Below, one piece after another: positions 1 to 12,800 of a stretch of 64,000 nucleotides of DNA (positions are counted from its first letter, which is position 1; each line of letters starts with the position of its first letter). The translations under genes and the position numbers were made by a program. This stretch comes from Acanthaster planci. Lineage: Eukaryota; Echinodermata; Asteroidea; Valvatida; Acanthasteridae. Below the pieces are notes generated by a model. It saw nothing but the letters and a program-made list of their open reading frames with translations. It did not search any database and was not told the DNA's origin. Where the stretch lies: NCBI RefSeq assembly GCF_001949145.1, contig NW_019091440.1, positions 232,643 through 296,642 on the forward strand, read 5' to 3'.

Positions 1-2744
1 TGTTTCCATAACTGCTCACATGACATTCAGTACATGTAGGTCTGGGGAAGAGGGGAAGACTTCAAATGTTGTGGGGACTCGGACCTCAGGATTCACATTT
101 TCATTGTTTCACAAAAAGTTAAAATCCAGCTGCTTACGTGTACATGTACATTGTACATGTGCACTGTGCACCTACCCGTGTATGTACCGGTAATTGTACG
201 TGTATACATGTCAATGTACATGTTGTACAGAGTACCAAAGTGGGACGTCACTGTGAACCAGAAAGTGCCATGCAAACGAAGGGAGTGCGCATGAGTTGGC
301 TGATGGGCTGGTTCTGGCGCTAATGCTTTTTACACACACATTTGTGCGTGTGATGTATTCACTTTGGTACTCAATACATGTATGTGGTTAAGCCAGTTCA
401 CTGAAACATGTACAGTTCCTTTGCATGATCACCTTAACCACAGCGTGGACACATTTTCTTGTAAGGGGAGGGTGCAAAACCAAACAGATGGTCACGTGAG
501 ATTCACCTGGAGGTTTTGCAAGGAGTAACACAGTTATAAATGTGGGTTACCAGTACCTTGGGGTATAAAACCTCCGGTGACCCCACAGTTTAATTTGATA
601 CACTCTCATTCTTCCCTAACAAATCCAGAGTCCTCGCATTTCCCTTTGAGGGAGGAATGCATAATCAAACAGACCACAGTTCGGGGTTCACATGGAGGTT
701 TTGTTGAATGTCCCATTCTGCCCCAACTTGTCCAGGATGTGGCAATCTCCAGTTATGAGCCATTGGTCTCTCTTTATTGACTTCATGAATGTGCCTGCAG
801 ATGCAGAGGCCCTCTATTGAGGGGGTGAAAAGACCAAGGGTTGAGCAGTATCTGGCACGATCCATTTATCGTCTTCTTTCAGCTTGACAGACTTTGTTAT
901 CTATACTGCGGGACTTAACAACCATTATTTGATTTCCCCGAGAAACAGCTTTGTCAGCCCACACTCCATGAGTATAAAAATGTTAACATTTTGACCCTAC
1001 TCTGTGGGTAAAAATAAATTTCTCTTGTTGCCCCGAGCAACCTTTGATCCCAAATACGTGGAATGCCTCCTAAAGTGCAGCCCTCTCACACAAAAACAAG
1101 TGGCAGTGACCTGACTGAGGGACGAGTGGGTGGCAGAGAAATGTAGGCAGCTGGGGATAGCGAGTCATGTACTGGTACATATTGTATTGACATCAAGTGC
1201 CGAGTTCGTGTGATTGTAACACAATAAGCAGGTGCATGTACATGTACGGTACAGTTGGGGCAAACGGTTTGCATATTCCCACACCGTCGACATTTCACCT
1301 ATTTTGTGGGGATCGAAAATGTTGTGGGGACTCGGAAATGTGCCCCCAACTCGGTTCAAATTTCCCTAACAAAACAACTTGTCCTCTGAACGCGGTGAAT
1401 GCCTATACCTACCGGTACCTACATGTACATACACTTGGTAGAAAAACAGTTTTCCTCAATTTGTCGCTGTTTGAAATAGTTTGGCCAACTTTTTCTTCTT
1501 AATGTTCACAGTATGTACTTCAGTTGAAAATACTCAGAGACATTTATTATGGTTCAAAATATGAATATTTCTGAAAATTATTTAATGAAAATTTACATCT
1601 ACCCCGGTGTTGTTGTTCAAAAACACTTCAGAAAGTGGTCCACTGCAACTATGAGATATTCCAAAAAAATACAGAAAGTGACGCTAAATAATACGGTGTG
1701 GGGTAATTTGTATGTTTTGTATAAATAGAATTATCGATCATGCATGCATCTGAGTGTTTATACTTATTAGGGGCATGAACCATGTACATTACGTACATGA
1801 AGAGACCCATCTTTGTCTGTCCTAAGGAACAGAAAAGTTGGTAGGAATGAGTGAAGTTGTGAAATTCAAGGAAAACTGTTCTGTGATGGGTGTGTAAACA
1901 TTTGGCCCCAACTGTGCATGCACCGTACACATACCGGTAACCAGTGGGCCTTCATTAAATACCCATCCTGCGCGTACATTTATCCTGTCAGCTCAAGAGA
2001 TGGCCCAGTTTTATTACTGATTTAAAACGTTAGTTCAACTGTTAAAGAAAATGAGCAAGCGTGTAATCTCACTGAAAGAATGTGTGTGGGAGGGACACTA
2101 CTTCGGGGAGGGCCCTCATTGATCGGAATTCTCACATACCAGTTGGTGACGTCCCCCCCCCCAAAAAAAGAATGCAACCGTGACCTTGTGGCATGTTCTC
2201 TGAACTAGAACTGTGTCATTGGTTTGGAATTGAGAGTAGTCAAGGCTACACGTGTGCAGTCACGTTTCCTTCAAAGTGGAGTGAGGCGTGTTCTGTGCGT
2301 GTAGCATTTCTTCCGATCGGCCAATTTCTGCTCCCCTGCAGCACTTGTCTTGTCAGTGGGCCAGTGCACTTGCAAAGTTGTGCTGCTCGGTGTTTTCCCC
2401 TTCTGGTTAAACATGCATGCGCTTTGTTGGACTCGATGAAACTGTGATAGAGTAATGGGGGAAGCCCTCATTCACGATGCTGATATAATCCTACTCCACA
2501 TGCCGTTTGTGAAGTGTCCTCATTAGAGTGATATGACCAAGTGAAAGCGTGGGCCATCTTTTACTGTAATCCATTTACCCAAATAGTTCTCAAACCCCCA
2601 AATTAAAGAGTTATTAACAGGATTTTTCACAGTCTCCGGGGGGTTAGGGTCAAATGTTAGTGGCAGGGGCCTGAAATCAGACACCCTAGCATATGGAATC
2701 AAACAAACAAGGCACAGTAACACTGTCTGTGAACATTCACCCAG
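1..2744. other. Non-coding flank or intron upstream of exon A
   Basis: No exon can be supported here. The stretch holds TACATG-rich simple sequence (about 130-230, 1230-1260, 1420-1440), one copy of the GTACCAAAGTG inverted-repeat element (229-373) and AT-rich filler. It is probably an intron of the P/E-rich gene. Confidence 0.5.
229..373. mobile_element. MITE family 1 (GAGTACCAAAGTG ends), copy 1
   Basis: The left end AGAGTACCAAAGTG is inverted at the right end CACTTTGGTACTC. The interior has GTGAACCAGAAAGTG, GGTTCTGGCGCTAATG and CACACACATTTGTGCGTGTG, all shared with the copy at 6227-6372. It is too short to code for a transposase, so it is non-autonomous. Confidence 0.8.
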
Positions 2745-2792
2745 GAACCAGAACCTGTGAAAGAACCCGAGAAAGAGCCAACTCCAGAACCG
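2745..2792 (+). CDS. P/E-rich gene, repeat exon A
   Basis: Sixteen codons, EPEPVKEPEKEPTPEP, between acceptor cacccag and donor gtaaga; phase 0. Surrounding sequence has stops in this frame, so the exon edges are sharp. Confidence 0.7.
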
Positions 2793-5700
2793 GTAAGACA
2801 CGCCTGGTCTGAATGTTCTCCCATCGCACCAATCACAAAAAAGCTAATTATACCCAAAACACGGTTTGAAATTCAAATCATCCTCTCCAGGTCACTTCAT
2901 GTGTACAACTTCCGACTAACAAGTTTGTCGTGATCATACTAACAGTCCTCTCCTGCGCCAGAGTCCTTGTCGAACACACAACTGTTTTGACTGTAAAGGT
3001 TCATGGGGCTGAAGCAGGCTGGGATTTCCACAGTGATTTGGTCCGGCCATCCTCAACATGGATCAAATTGTCACACCATTCTCACTGGAAAACCAGAGAG
3101 ACACGACCCACGGTCCTGCTCCAAAATGTGAAGTATTGGCCTTTTTCATGAGTCGGCCTTTCATGGGATGTAAAGCCAGTAAATCCCAGTCAAAATTGTC
3201 CTCAAAACTTGAAATAAATGTGAGCAAAGATGATGCAGCAGAGTCAAAGTATAGATCATCCTTTTGCACCAATGGTTTATGGATGGAAAGCCACTTCACC
3301 TTTATCATCCAGATGACAAATATTTTCTAAATGAGGCTATAAATTGTAAAATGGTCAGGCTTCCTCCCATTTCAGAGTGTTCAAGAAATGATGTGGATTT
3401 GAGGAGCAAGACCAAACCGGCCATCTTGGGAATAAAGTCTGTGTCTGCTCTTTAACGGACCAGACATGCCAGTATTGAAGTACATGTACAGTGCAACAGA
3501 TTCTTCAAAGCGTTCAAGGGGACTGAAATTCCGAGGGTTGTTTTTTTTTCCCCCTCTGGTGGACATTCCAGTAACACTAGCATCTGTGAAATTTCCATCA
3601 ATCAGAATAAATTCATTGGCTCAACTTGGTAAACACACTTGTTCCGTCCAGTGCAACGATCTCATAGACACACTGTAGATGTTCCCCGTCCTTGCCAACT
3701 TCACTGGGGATATTGTGTAACATGTAAATGTCTTGTCACGTACAAACATATTGTACCGGTAACTTCATCCACTTGAACATGTTTACATTTCCTTTTCACT
3801 TGCTGTTCTTCTGCATACTGTGAAATACGCCGTTCATCCCTTTCCAAGATGATGCCTCTGGCAAAATGACATTTCCCACATTCTTCACGTGACAAACATC
3901 TTACGTAAGCTGATCCAAATTCACAAGTTCAATGCCAGCAGTGCCTGAGCTGTCATATTGCACAGTAATCAGACACAAACACATTGTATATTCTTGTGTA
4001 TCAGCCATTGTGTGGAACTCCACAGTAGGTCTGGGGACTTGTAACTGGTTTCGTTCGGTGCGGACCGGTACACCAGAAACCCCACATTAAAGACACTAAT
4101 GCTGCTTTGAATGCAAATAGTCCTGTGTGGTGCATGAAAGACCAAAATATTACTCTAAATAACAATTCCTCTTCTCCATCGAAAGACTGAAGGTTTCTGT
4201 ATGTCTAACTATCACACTAACCCTATTGACATGTTGCGCGTAATTTCACTCATTTTTGTCTCATATGCATTTTGTACATAATCGTACACATTTTTCACCA
4301 GTCACTGATTACTGTACCCTTCCTGTCTATAAGAAGTCCTTGAAGTCGGTTTTAGTGTATGCATGCCCAAATTCACTTGAGAAAAAAAAATCAGTGTACG
4401 TTGTACAAATTGTGCATTAATTTTAAGAGTGGAAGACCTGATACACGCAACGTCAAGTTTGTTGAATTATGCATCAACTTGTAGTCAAGAACGCTCCTGT
4501 TCACAGAGCTTAGAATCAAGCGGTCTGTTTATGAAAAGGAAGTTGTTTTGAATTGTGCCGTCAAATTTGGCCTCACCGTGCGGTCACACCGATGCAAGTG
4601 TTTCAAGTGTGCGCTTGACAGAATTCGATTTGGGCACAATCCATATTCCACTCAGCCCCACATGATCCTTTAAGCTGTGAACAGGCAATCCTTGCAAAAC
4701 ATTCCGGAAGCAGTCACTAAGCGTGAAACACGAAGCCAGGATGAGGCAGTGAATATGGTTTTTTTCTTTTATAAATCCTTGCTCAAATGATATGCATAAT
4801 TTGTATTTTTGCATTGTTTCATAGATCGTTCAAGGCAAACAATACATGTATTGCAGTATTTTTAAATTCTTTGTTGTTTTGGGGTTTTTTTCATCGAATT
4901 GTTATTTTCTACACATCTTGTAGGGGTTTTGTGGAGGGAGTGGAGCAAGTACAATTTTTTATCTTAAATTTGAATGCCTTTTTTTTTCATCAGGGACAGA
5001 AATTTTAATGTGAGATCTTTCAGTGCTGAACGAGACACAATTATCGCTTTGGGCAATTATCGACATGATCTTTGTGGACGGTCTGTGTCACAGTTTATCA
5101 GATGCAATCGATAAACTTCTGTTAATGAGTAACAGCCCTAGGGGTCTGGCATCGCAAAATCGAGGCAGTGAACGTTATTTAAGCAGAGAGCCCAAATCGT
5201 TTGAGCCTGCCACTTCGAATGTCACATCAATACCTTCTGGTGTCACTTGAAATCGACTCTTAATGTCAATCTGCTCAAAGAATTTTGACTGGCAGACTTT
5301 AAACATTGATTGATCCTCCAAAAAAATAAATAAATAATTGAAAACCAGTTTGAAAGCGGGAAGCTTATAAAGAAAGGAATGTAGCCCAAAACATCTCATG
5401 GGAAATTCATAGCAACAGGAATTATTTTTTAACAATTACTCGGGAAAAAAATAAGACTTGCATATTTGTGATTTGTCGACGTTTTTAATCATTCGCAAGC
5501 TGCAGTGTATGTGTGGAGTGTTCAATATTAATGAAAAACAGAATAAACCCAACAAGCAAACTGTACACATGACACACCCCCGTAGGAACCAGAGCCTGCA
5601 GCAGTCCCCGAACCCGAACCAGAGAGGGAGCCCACACCAGAACCTGTGCGAGAACCCACACCAGAGCCGGTAAGACTCCCCTCACCACTTCGCCACCTCC

Positions 5701-8700
5701 CCATTCCTTAAAGCGGTGTTTTCAGAGGCGTAGCCAGGCTCTTGCCAGAGGGGAGCCCCCTTGGCTATGTAGCCAGGCTCTTATGGGGAGGGGAAGTTTT
5801 CCTTCTCCCTCGTTTCCCCCCTCCCCCGGCTAATAACACTGGGTGCTTAGTAACAAGGCTGGAAATCTAACCTGCGACTGTGGACATGGGAAAGCTGGTG
5901 AAGGTATTCTAAAAGGCGATCTGAGATTATGCATACTCATACATGAATACTACTGTAGGTTGAATGCTTGCTGGCTGAATTTCAAGTTGGCATCGAATCA
6001 TCACCATGGACATTGTGTAGCTCCGTTGCTTCCCACAAAATGAGCACTGAAGACTTTCTGTTCCAATGAATATTTCAAATTTTGTCCATGGCTGTTATCA
6101 AATACCTGCGAAGCATTTACTGCTGGTCATGTAAACATATTCTGACTGAATATAACTCTTTTAATAATACTTAATTGCCAGGAGTTGTAATGAAGTCAGT
6201 CACAAGATAGACAATTACCTGTCCAATAGAGTACCAAAGTGTGACATCACTGTGAACCAGAAAGTGCAGTGCAAACGAATGGAATACGGGCATGTTGGTG
6301 CACGCGCTGGTTCTCGCGCTAATGGGTTTTACACACTAATTGTGTGCGTGACGTATTCACTTCGGTACTCTATTACTGGTTGAATTATGAATTGAGTCCA
6401 TAACAACGGAATAAACTGTTGCAAATGTGTGTGCTTCTCATGCTATTTGTATGAGCTGTGACGTTAGGGTGAACATGCGACTGACCTGTGATAGCTTGAT
6501 TATAACACTGAAAGATAAAACTTCCCAAATCAGGATGAAAGTCTTGTGACATCACAGCTTATGCGTAGCTTTTGTTCCTTGTGTCTCTTGTTACCATTGT
6601 TAAGTTCAGTCTCCACTTTTTTATTATTTGCTGGTTTCGTGACTCTAACGCTTAAGAGTTCTGCTCAGACATGTTGCTGTGATGGGTCTAGAATCCCTCA
6701 CAAGGCTTTGCATTCATACCCCCTTGTAGCATCGTAGTCAATCTGGGAGTCTGTGAATGCTTCTAGACACTTGTTGAGGCCTACAAGTGGCTTTCTGCCA
6801 ACGTTTTCACTCTCGTGTTACTGCAGAAGCCGTCAATCCACAGTGAACGTGATTTCCTCAATGAGCTACTAGTTGCCAGTCTCTGCACAGAGAATGGCAT
6901 ATGATAGCTGGTGGCAAATGGCACCTTCAAAATTGAAAAGAGAAAGTGTGCAGCTTGAAGAACTAAGTGGATAAGTTCCCGTGTATTTGTCATGGGTTTC
7001 TCTAATGTCATTCAGCTTTGCTGGCCCTGGCAGAATCGCGTTTGTGTTGTTCATGTATGTTAGTTAGAGTGGGCTTGAAAACAACACATGTACTAACATG
7101 TTGAGAAGGTATGTTTTCCTTTTGCCGGCAGCATCAAGAAGAATTGGATAGCAGATGCAGTCATCAAAGTTCTGAATCGTTTCCAAGTGTGTCTATTCAA
7201 CGAGGCCGACAGAAAAAGCTTTATTTCTGTGTAGAAACAGAATGTCGCAAACCCCTCAGCTAGCTTCGAAGAGGCAAAAAGGCAAATCAGGGCCTGTCGT
7301 TTTTTTTTATGACACACAAGGCAGTGTTGTACACCAAATGGTTCTTGCGTCTCAAGTTCTCATCATTGGCTTTTTTTTAACAGCACTTGTGCTCAAACCA
7401 AGGTTGCTTTTTTTTTTCATCTTTTTTTTTTTCTTCAGGGTACAGATTTCTTTAGAATGGACTCAGCACAGTATTTTTGCCTTTAATCATGCTAGCTTCC
7501 AAGGAATTTCTGCCAAGATTTCCATGAATCTTCCTCATATCTGCCACTGTGCTGAAACCCACTGTCGTCATTCTCTGCCTTAAACATCCAAGGAATGTCA
7601 TGTAATATGAAAGTGGCCCTCCAGTGCCCGTAAAACCCTTCCGGTCCCTTTTTGATTTTGAAAGATTGGGGATAGTTTTGTATTTGAAGTTTATCCTGAA
7701 CCCTCTAAGATCCTTGAAGATTCAGTAGGAAATTTTTTTTATTTTATTTTTTTTTTTGGTGTTTGGATTGAGGAAGGTAGAGGCCTAGCCACTCTTACTT
7801 ACATGGGACCTTGATGCACTCTCAGGAAGGGAGTTGAAACGATCTGTATTTGGTTTCCTCCGTACCAGAGGATCGGGAATGGTCTTTGCAAGATTAATCT
7901 GTTCAAGTTCTCCGAAGGGAGATATTAGTGTCAAATGTTTTACACCGGTTTTTCCTTTGCCACCAGGAGCCGGAGCCAGCCAGGGCCCCCACCCCGGAGC
8001 CCGTAGTCGTGGATGAGCCTGACCATTCCAAGAGCAAAGCACCCCCACCCCCAGAGCCAGAGCCCGAACCAGTCAAGCCTAAGGCTGATAAGAAGGTCAA
8101 AGAGTCCAAACCGGAGAGACCTAAGGAGGTTGGCGGGTTTAAATATTGTTCATTTCTATTTTTTTTGTTCCCATAAAAAATGAAAGCACCCCCTCCCTCC
8201 AGATAATTTCCACTATGCCAAGGCAGTGTTTTTTGTTTTAGTGCCAAGACTACAGAGTATATTCTTGCAATGTCTCATGACCAGTTTTGACACCATGTTA
8301 TGAAATCAAATCTACCATTCTCAATAAATGCCTATTTTTGCCACCCAAGACAGGTGGCGGCAACATTTTAAGTTTTCCTACTGGCATGCGCTCGGTGCGT
8401 GGAGGTCCAAAGCGTAAAGCTACAAGCATTAAATGACAGAACAACAAAAAGCCTATGTTGGAGTGAATTAAAGCTTCATGGATGTGCTCAGAATGACCGT
8501 CTTTCCATGCATACCAAGTTTTAAAAAGACCAGGCATGGGACGGCCAAGATTCTTTGGGGCAGATCGTACCCCTCCCCAGCTAGTTTACGAGTAAGTCCT
8601 GTGGAATTGTCGTGAATGGGAGCCAACCGATTGGTTTTAGAGATGGCTCTGTCTGAACTTGCCTCACAGATAACATAAAAAATGAGTCAGCGGAGAATAT

Positions 8701-8846
8701 AATTTGTCTTTTGTTCTACGCAGAAGGGCGGACTGGACCTGTCGGACATGGCCAAAGCCCGAGCCTTAGCCGCTGGCAAGAAGAAGAAGAAAGCGGCTTC
8801 CAGCGCCGACTGGCAGTCCAAGTACAACGCCTTCCAGAACTTGTAA
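2745..8846 (+). CDS. 3' end of an unrecognised proline/glutamate-rich protein gene, four coding exons seen
   Basis: Four exons, all phase 0 and multiples of three (48, 84, 162 and 123 bp including stop), join into a 138-residue C-terminal tail. The first three start with EPEP and the first two end in TPEP, so they look like duplicated repeat exons. The tail then turns lysine-rich (ADKKVKESKPERPKE) and ends in a basic, alanine-rich helix-like segment with a run of five lysines and the terminus ADWQSKYNAFQNL. I do not recognise the family. Such P/E-rich linkers occur in sarcomeric, ciliary and cytoskeletal proteins, but nothing here decides. The upstream part of the gene must lie before 2745, in exons I could not identify or outside the window. 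Confidence 0.72.
2793..5585. other. Intron between P/E-rich exons A and B
   Basis: 2.8 kb, AT-rich, with scattered GTACATGTAC words and many short homopolymers. No exon or named element is supported. Confidence 0.55.
5586..5669 (+). CDS. P/E-rich gene, repeat exon B
   Basis: Twenty-eight codons: EPEPAAVPEPEPEREP then TPEPVREPTPEP. Acceptor ccgtag, donor gtaaga. The last codons and the donor context nearly repeat exon A (CCAGAGCCG|gtaaga against CCAGAACCG|gtaaga), consistent with exon duplication. Confidence 0.75.
5670..7966. other. Intron between P/E-rich exons B and C
   Basis: 2.3 kb containing the MITE at 6227-6372. Long T tracts at 7300-7440 and 7730-7760 precede the exon C acceptor. No further exon seen. 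Confidence 0.55.
6227..6372. mobile_element. MITE family 1, copy 2, with TA target duplication
   Basis: TA-GAGTACCAAAGTG at the left and CACTTCGGTACTC-TA at the right. The TA flanks suggest a Tc1/mariner-type target. It shares the whole interior with copy 1, about 145 bp. It lies in the intron between P/E-rich exons B and C. Confidence 0.85.
7967..8128 (+). CDS. P/E-rich gene, exon C (repeat plus lysine-rich linker)
   Basis: Fifty-four codons opening EPEPARAPTPEPVVVDEPD, passing through APPPPEPEPEPVKP and ending in KESKPERPKE. Acceptor caccag, donor gttggc. GC content and codon use rise sharply over the AT-rich flanks, as expected for coding sequence. Confidence 0.8.
8129..8723. other. Intron between exon C and the terminal exon
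   Basis: 595 bp with GT/AG borders (gttggc to acgcag). No internal feature is evident. Confidence 0.65.
8724..8846 (+). CDS. P/E-rich gene, terminal exon with stop
   Basis: Forty codons plus TAA: KGGLDLSDMAKARALAAG, then KKKKKAASSADWQ and SKYNAFQNL. Acceptor ctacgcag. It joins exon C in phase 0, giving PERPKE-KGGLDL. Confidence 0.78.
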   Translation, partial: KGGLDLSDMAKARALAAGKKKKKAASSADWQSKYNAFQNL

Positions 8847-9873
8847 GAATTCAGGGCTGCAATCCTAGCTTCTTACTACTGTCTTGTTTGTCCTTTCTGT
8901 TCCTTTAAAAACCCATTTTGTTTTTGGTCGTCATTTCTATGATTTTCCAATTTAAGAATGTTGTCAAGTTCTTGTACTCATCAGGGCCAAACACAGAACT
9001 TTTCCGAAATAACACAACAAAAACATTAACGGGCATCCTTTCCTCTGAGAGGTTGACAAGAACCAGTTTTGTCCTTGCTAAAGGCTCATGTGGGGAGAGA
9101 TTTTGATTTGTTACCGCTACATTTTGTTTTGTAGTTACCCAGTTGTTTTATTTTGTTAATGTTTTGTTTTTTTAATGTAGTTCTGTCTTCATTTGTCTGA
9201 GATTTTCCTTCCGTATCAAGGTGGTAACCATTAATATGACGGTTATTGATACAGTGTTTTTAAATTACAATTTTGAGAGCGGTCCTTTCCTTGTTTGTGC
9301 TACTTGTTCATTAGAGGAATTTCTAGTCACAAAAATGTTCGTTAATACCGGTAAACCTCTGGTTACAGATATTATTAAATTAAAAAAAAAATTGACCAGA
9401 TTACATGTAAGTATTTGAGTATAGTTCTCTTAATTGAATCATGCACTTGACCAACACGTAATGTTTTTAGACAGAGTCAAGTGACATTAAGAAGCTATGA
9501 ATTTGTATATAGCTGACTCTTTTTTTTTTTTCATTCCAAAAACTGAACATTAAATAAGTCTGTATTCCAGTGATCATCAGACAGGGGCCTTTGTTTGTAG
9601 AAGTGAACTGTTATGAAAAGCACACAACTGTACATGTATATCGGAACATTTGATGCGTGCGGAGGGAACAAGACATGGAACAACAGTCAAGAGGGTGTTC
9701 CTGTTTGAAGTGTTTTCCCTGACGATTTTAAATTTCTACAGGTGTTTCAATACCCAAAAAGTATTTGATCCATGTGAATGGGGGCAGACAGGCTGTAGTT
9801 TGAATGAAACAGAGTACTGTATGTTCGGACAAAGTTGTTAGTCCTCTTGTGCAGTCAAAAGTGGACACCAAAA

Positions 9874-9879
9874 AATAAA
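9874..9879 (+). terminator. Candidate poly(A) signal of the P/E-rich gene
   Basis: First canonical AATAAA on the plus strand after the stop at 8846, about 1.0 kb downstream. Canonical hexamers are frequent by chance in this AT-rich DNA, so the assignment is tentative. Confidence 0.25.
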
Positions 9880-12800
9880 TGCTCCTCTCGATTTCGATAT
9901 TAAAATGGACATCGATTTTCCTTTCAAAACAGAAATCACTCTCTGATCTCAATCTAGTTGTGGCCTCTACACTGAAGCACATGAAAACCAGAATGTGGAG
10001 AGCTCGAGATTTTGGTGGAAATTTAAGTACCGTCTGGGAAGCACTGCCAACGTGATGATACATGTACATGTATATTACTGGCTCTCTTTGGTGTGTGTTT
10101 TTGGGGGGGCCACAATCAGAACATGGACGGAGTCCTGCCTTCAGAATCTTTGGCAGGTAGTTCTCTACCGTGAGATGCAGACAAGCTGACACAGAAAAAT
10201 GAACCTTTTCATCCGGGATTGAAGGAGTCAGGAGTGGGTAGCGGAGACATACCATCATGTTTGGCACATTTTAATTACACATGGGACAAGTGTATATTTG
10301 CCATACACTTGTACCAAGACTGTGCTTTACATTTGAAGCATAATGAGGGTCGTACACGATTCGTCAAAAGCATTGATTTGCAACTTCATGTTGGCTGACA
10401 GGTTTGACTGCGGCTAGTTATAGCACTGTCAACTTTGGCAGCCGTTGACTAGTAGCTAGAATCACTTACCATAGATGCCTGTACCGTTCCTAGCCACAGC
10501 CACGATATTTGGACCTAGCCCATCAAACCTTGCAGACATGTATGTTAATCAGACATATCTGCCAGCCAAAAATATTTCATACTGTTGAACCATTTTTTTG
10601 ATATGACCGAAGTAAACCTGTATTTAAATTGTTTCTCTTGTTACACTTAGGTTGTATTTGGGGCTCAGAGTTAATGAGCTACTTTCAAAAGCAGAGCCCT
10701 TCAAAGTGAGCCTTTCCATGAAAATTCAGTCGTGGAACCTTTCATTGGGGCTAAATATATGTTCACAGTTTGCACAGAACAAGTTTAAAATTCCACCGCA
10801 AACAGGACAAGGAAAGGTGGCTTGTCATTTCGTATAAAGATATTTTTTGATATGCAAAGATATTTTTTATTTTTGATTTTTTTGGTAAATTGAAACGACT
10901 GAAAATCGGAAAACGAATTACTAAATATGCTATTTTGAATTTACAGCAATATAGAATGACATTCCTCATATAAAAGACTCCTTTTGTCCTTACGCAAATG
11001 CATGTACAGGGTTACTGGCACCCAGTTTGCCACTTTATACCATATTTTTGTAATTGGGTAGCATATTTTTTGGCCTACTCGTAGTCGGTGCTATCTTCTC
11101 AGATATTTCGACACTGTGTATTTGTTACTCTTTGACCTTTACCAAAGTATGTGTATTTCAATCATGACACCTCAGAACGAGAGACAGTTGAGTGAGGAAG
11201 CAAGCGATGCCATTGTTGTGTATAAATTGTAATGGCCCTGTAATCTCAATTTTGTGACGACAACCACCATGGACGGACAGGTCATGCATTGCCTTGGCTG
11301 TTACCCGGAAGCAACCAGGGACAGACAGGTCATCATCTCAAACTCCTGTAGCATTTTTTGTCAGCTCAGAATCTTCTGGAATCACCTGTTGCGGATGGCA
11401 TTTTATGTTCTGCATCCGATTTGTCTTAGGTGTGGTATTATTGTTGGCTGAAAATGCCGACCTTTTGGAACAAGAAGATGCCAAGGCATTTACAAAGTCG
11501 GACTGCACAGACGTAGACCTTTTTTGGTGGTCATTTTTTCCAAGATTTGTGTGACATTTCTGAGGCCATCGCCCTGTTTTTTTACACTCTTGAGACAGTG
11601 TCATGCAGTTACACTTGTGCAGCACCTGACCATGGCTCACTTTTAGGCCCTCCACTCACGTTCACCTCCATGGACTAGTTCCAGCCTCTATCTGCGTGTA
11701 CAAACATAATGGGAATCACTCGCAAATCATCCAATCTCCAGTCTTGTCGCGAGTCAGACATTCCCTTGTTGTCTGTCATTCCCCGTCGCTTGGGATTTTT
11801 TTTTTATGAAAACAGTAAGTTGTGCTTTGGTCTCAGAAAAGTTCATCCAGAACTTGCAAAGAGTGGTAATAAAATTGGGGGGCGGGGCAGAACAGCACAC
11901 TCACCAATTGCAATTAGATACATGAATCTCTGTTTTCATCACAGTCCTAATTGAGATAACACATGATTCCGGAAGATTCCAGTCAGAGATGCCAGGGAGT
12001 CCAACCCATTTTTAACATTCCAGTCATAAACAAAGAAAAGTCTCTGATTCGGTGTCTCTCTGGTCATGGTTTCTTTATAACCATTGGAGTTTAATATGTT
12101 TTTAAAAATAAATCTCTTATTCTTTCCTATTCAGGAAATAAAACGCTGTGTGCGGTGTTGAGCATACACCAAAAAGTCGACCCCCGACTTTCAAGGAATT
12201 GTAACGTATTTTCATACCATCCACACTTTCGTAAATCCATCCTCTGTCGGTCAAATTTTTCCAGTCATCTCTTTTTTTTTTTTCGTTCCGTTGCTTTTCA
12301 CCTTCTCGTCAGCTATGTCTTTATTTTTGCTTTGCTTATAATGGATTGAAGAGGACTAAAGGGGGGATGGGGGAATGAAATGACATGTAGTCATAGTTGT
12401 AGATGCAAAGAACCTGGCAAAGTGAATATTCTCCGAGAACGGAATGATTTTTTTTTCTACCTTGTTCGACGGTATGCCAAGTTTTGGAATGAAAGTTTTG
12501 ATAGGGTTGTCAGGGGGGGGAGTGATGTTTTTGTCATGGACAGAGTTAATAAGCCTAAAACCAAGAAAGCAAGTATCGTATGTGATTTTGAATCTTGTCA
12601 CAGTGCTGGTAAAATGGTTGTCACTCAGAATAAAAGAAGCAGGAAAGTGCATGTGGGACAAACAGAAATGCAGGTACCCCAGAAATTTTAAAAAACAGGG
12701 TTCTGTGAAGTAGCCCACAGTCCTCGCTTTTCTCCTCTGTGAACTGAAGGACAGTCTTCAACTCTCCGAGGATTAATACCAGCGAGGGTTTCAGAGTGAT

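Noticed and set aside
9728-10267. The longest unexplained single open frame (about 179 codons, minus strand) in the gene-poor gap.
   Set aside because: Composition looks like translated non-coding DNA, it includes a TACATGTA tract (YMYMYHH), no domain is recognised and no splice structure or promoter supports it.
12380-12713. Overlapping plus-strand frames of about 90-103 codons (for example RRYAKFWNESFDRVV).
   Set aside because: No homology recognised, two frames overlap with equal plausibility, and no acceptor/donor pair or coding bias was seen.
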